Shown here one piece after another: positions 63,708 through 64,000 of a stretch of 64,000 bases of DNA (position 1 is its first letter; every line of letters begins with the position of its first letter). Both the position numbers and the translations under genes were made by a program. The notes beneath the pieces were generated by a model. That model did not search any database and was not told the DNA's origin. It saw nothing but the letters and a program-made list of their open reading frames with translations. The DNA is from Pseudomonas fluorescens (GTDB lineage: Bacteria > Pseudomonadota > Gammaproteobacteria > Pseudomonadales > Pseudomonadaceae), in the NCBI RefSeq assembly GCF_019212185.1, contig NZ_CP078138.1:1222501-1286500 (forward strand), given 5' to 3'.

Positions 63708-64000
63708 GTGTACAAGCTCGGTTTTTTTGTTCCCGACAGCCATGTCGAGGTGGTCAAGAGTGCCGTATTCGCCGCCGGTGGCGGACGCATAGGGGCCTAT
63801 GACCACTGCGCCTGGCAAGCGCTTGGCCAGGGCCAGTTCCGACCACTGGACGGCAGTCAGCCGTTCATTGGCGAAGCCGGGCAGGTCGAGCGGGTCGAGG
63901 AATGGAAGGTCGAGTTGGTAGTGGCTGACGAGTTGATCCACTCGGTGGTGGTGGCGCTGAAACAGAGCCATCCCTATGAGACACCGGCGTATGAGGTGTG
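63708..64000 (+). CDS. YqfO/NIF3-insert-like protein (cut by window end)
   Basis: The open frame from GTG 63708 runs to the window edge for 97 residues with no stop. The product begins MYKLGFFVPDSHVEVVK and has GAYDHCAWQ and SHPYETPAYEV, a pattern known from the YqfO/CutA-like domain found inside NIF3-family proteins and as a small stand-alone protein of about 100 residues after purL in Pseudomonas. It is probably nearly complete. Its function is unknown; metal binding is possible. AAGGG is just upstream of the start. Confidence 0.85.
   Translation, partial: MYKLGFFVPDSHVEVVKSAVFAAGGGRIGAYDHCAWQALGQGQFRPLDGSQPFIGEAGQVERVEEWKVELVVADELIHSVVVALKQSHPYETPAYEV

Overview
The window reads as chromosome of a Pseudomonas of the fluorescens group. 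It has high GC and strong GC3 bias, a complete alginate operon, the dauBAR D-arginine cluster beside rhlB, the aap amino-acid transporter, and many Pseudomonas REP palindromes of the type GTAGGAGCGAGC...GCTCGCTCCTAC. I see no rRNA, tRNA, CRISPR array, insertion sequence or prophage. No clearly new multi-gene system is visible; the unusual signals are local ones.

Layout. 1-2150: a cut LysR regulator, an SDR oxidoreductase and a small membrane protein. 2315-18807 (minus strand): the alginate operon algD-alg8-alg44-algK-algE-algG-algX-algL-algI-algJ-algF-algA. It makes GDP-mannuronate (AlgA, AlgD), polymerises it under c-di-GMP control (Alg8, Alg44), moves, epimerises, acetylates and trims it in the periplasm (AlgK, G, X, L, I, J, F) and exports it through AlgE. 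REP palindromes sit at four points inside this operon, one of them inside the 5' coding region of algK. 18808-19563: the long, AT-rich algD control region, with a plus-strand terminator that has no obvious gene. 19564-24650: yaaA, a degenerate polysaccharide deacetylase, a PIN-PhoH ATPase and moaCDE.

24941-30914: a solitary amino-acid binding protein facing dauR, then dauA, dauB, rhlB and a carboxylesterase (all minus). 31383-35564: aapJQMP, a general amino-acid ABC importer with its own terminator. 35707-39602: a GntR regulator with an MFS transporter, then small accessory genes (NTF2-like, GIY-YIG, GST-like). 39763-41114: a membrane-anchored glutaredoxin overlapping yejK. 41511-49233: an HU gene, rlmF, valS, a secreted DUF3757-type protein, a holC pair and pepA.

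49522-57927: lptFG, lepA, lepB, rnc, era, recO and pdxJ, a housekeeping block for LPS export, translation, secretion, RNA processing, repair and vitamin B6. 58043-64000: mltF, purL and a cut YqfO-type gene. Start codons were chosen by ribosome binding site and family length, so several differ from the longest possible reading frame.
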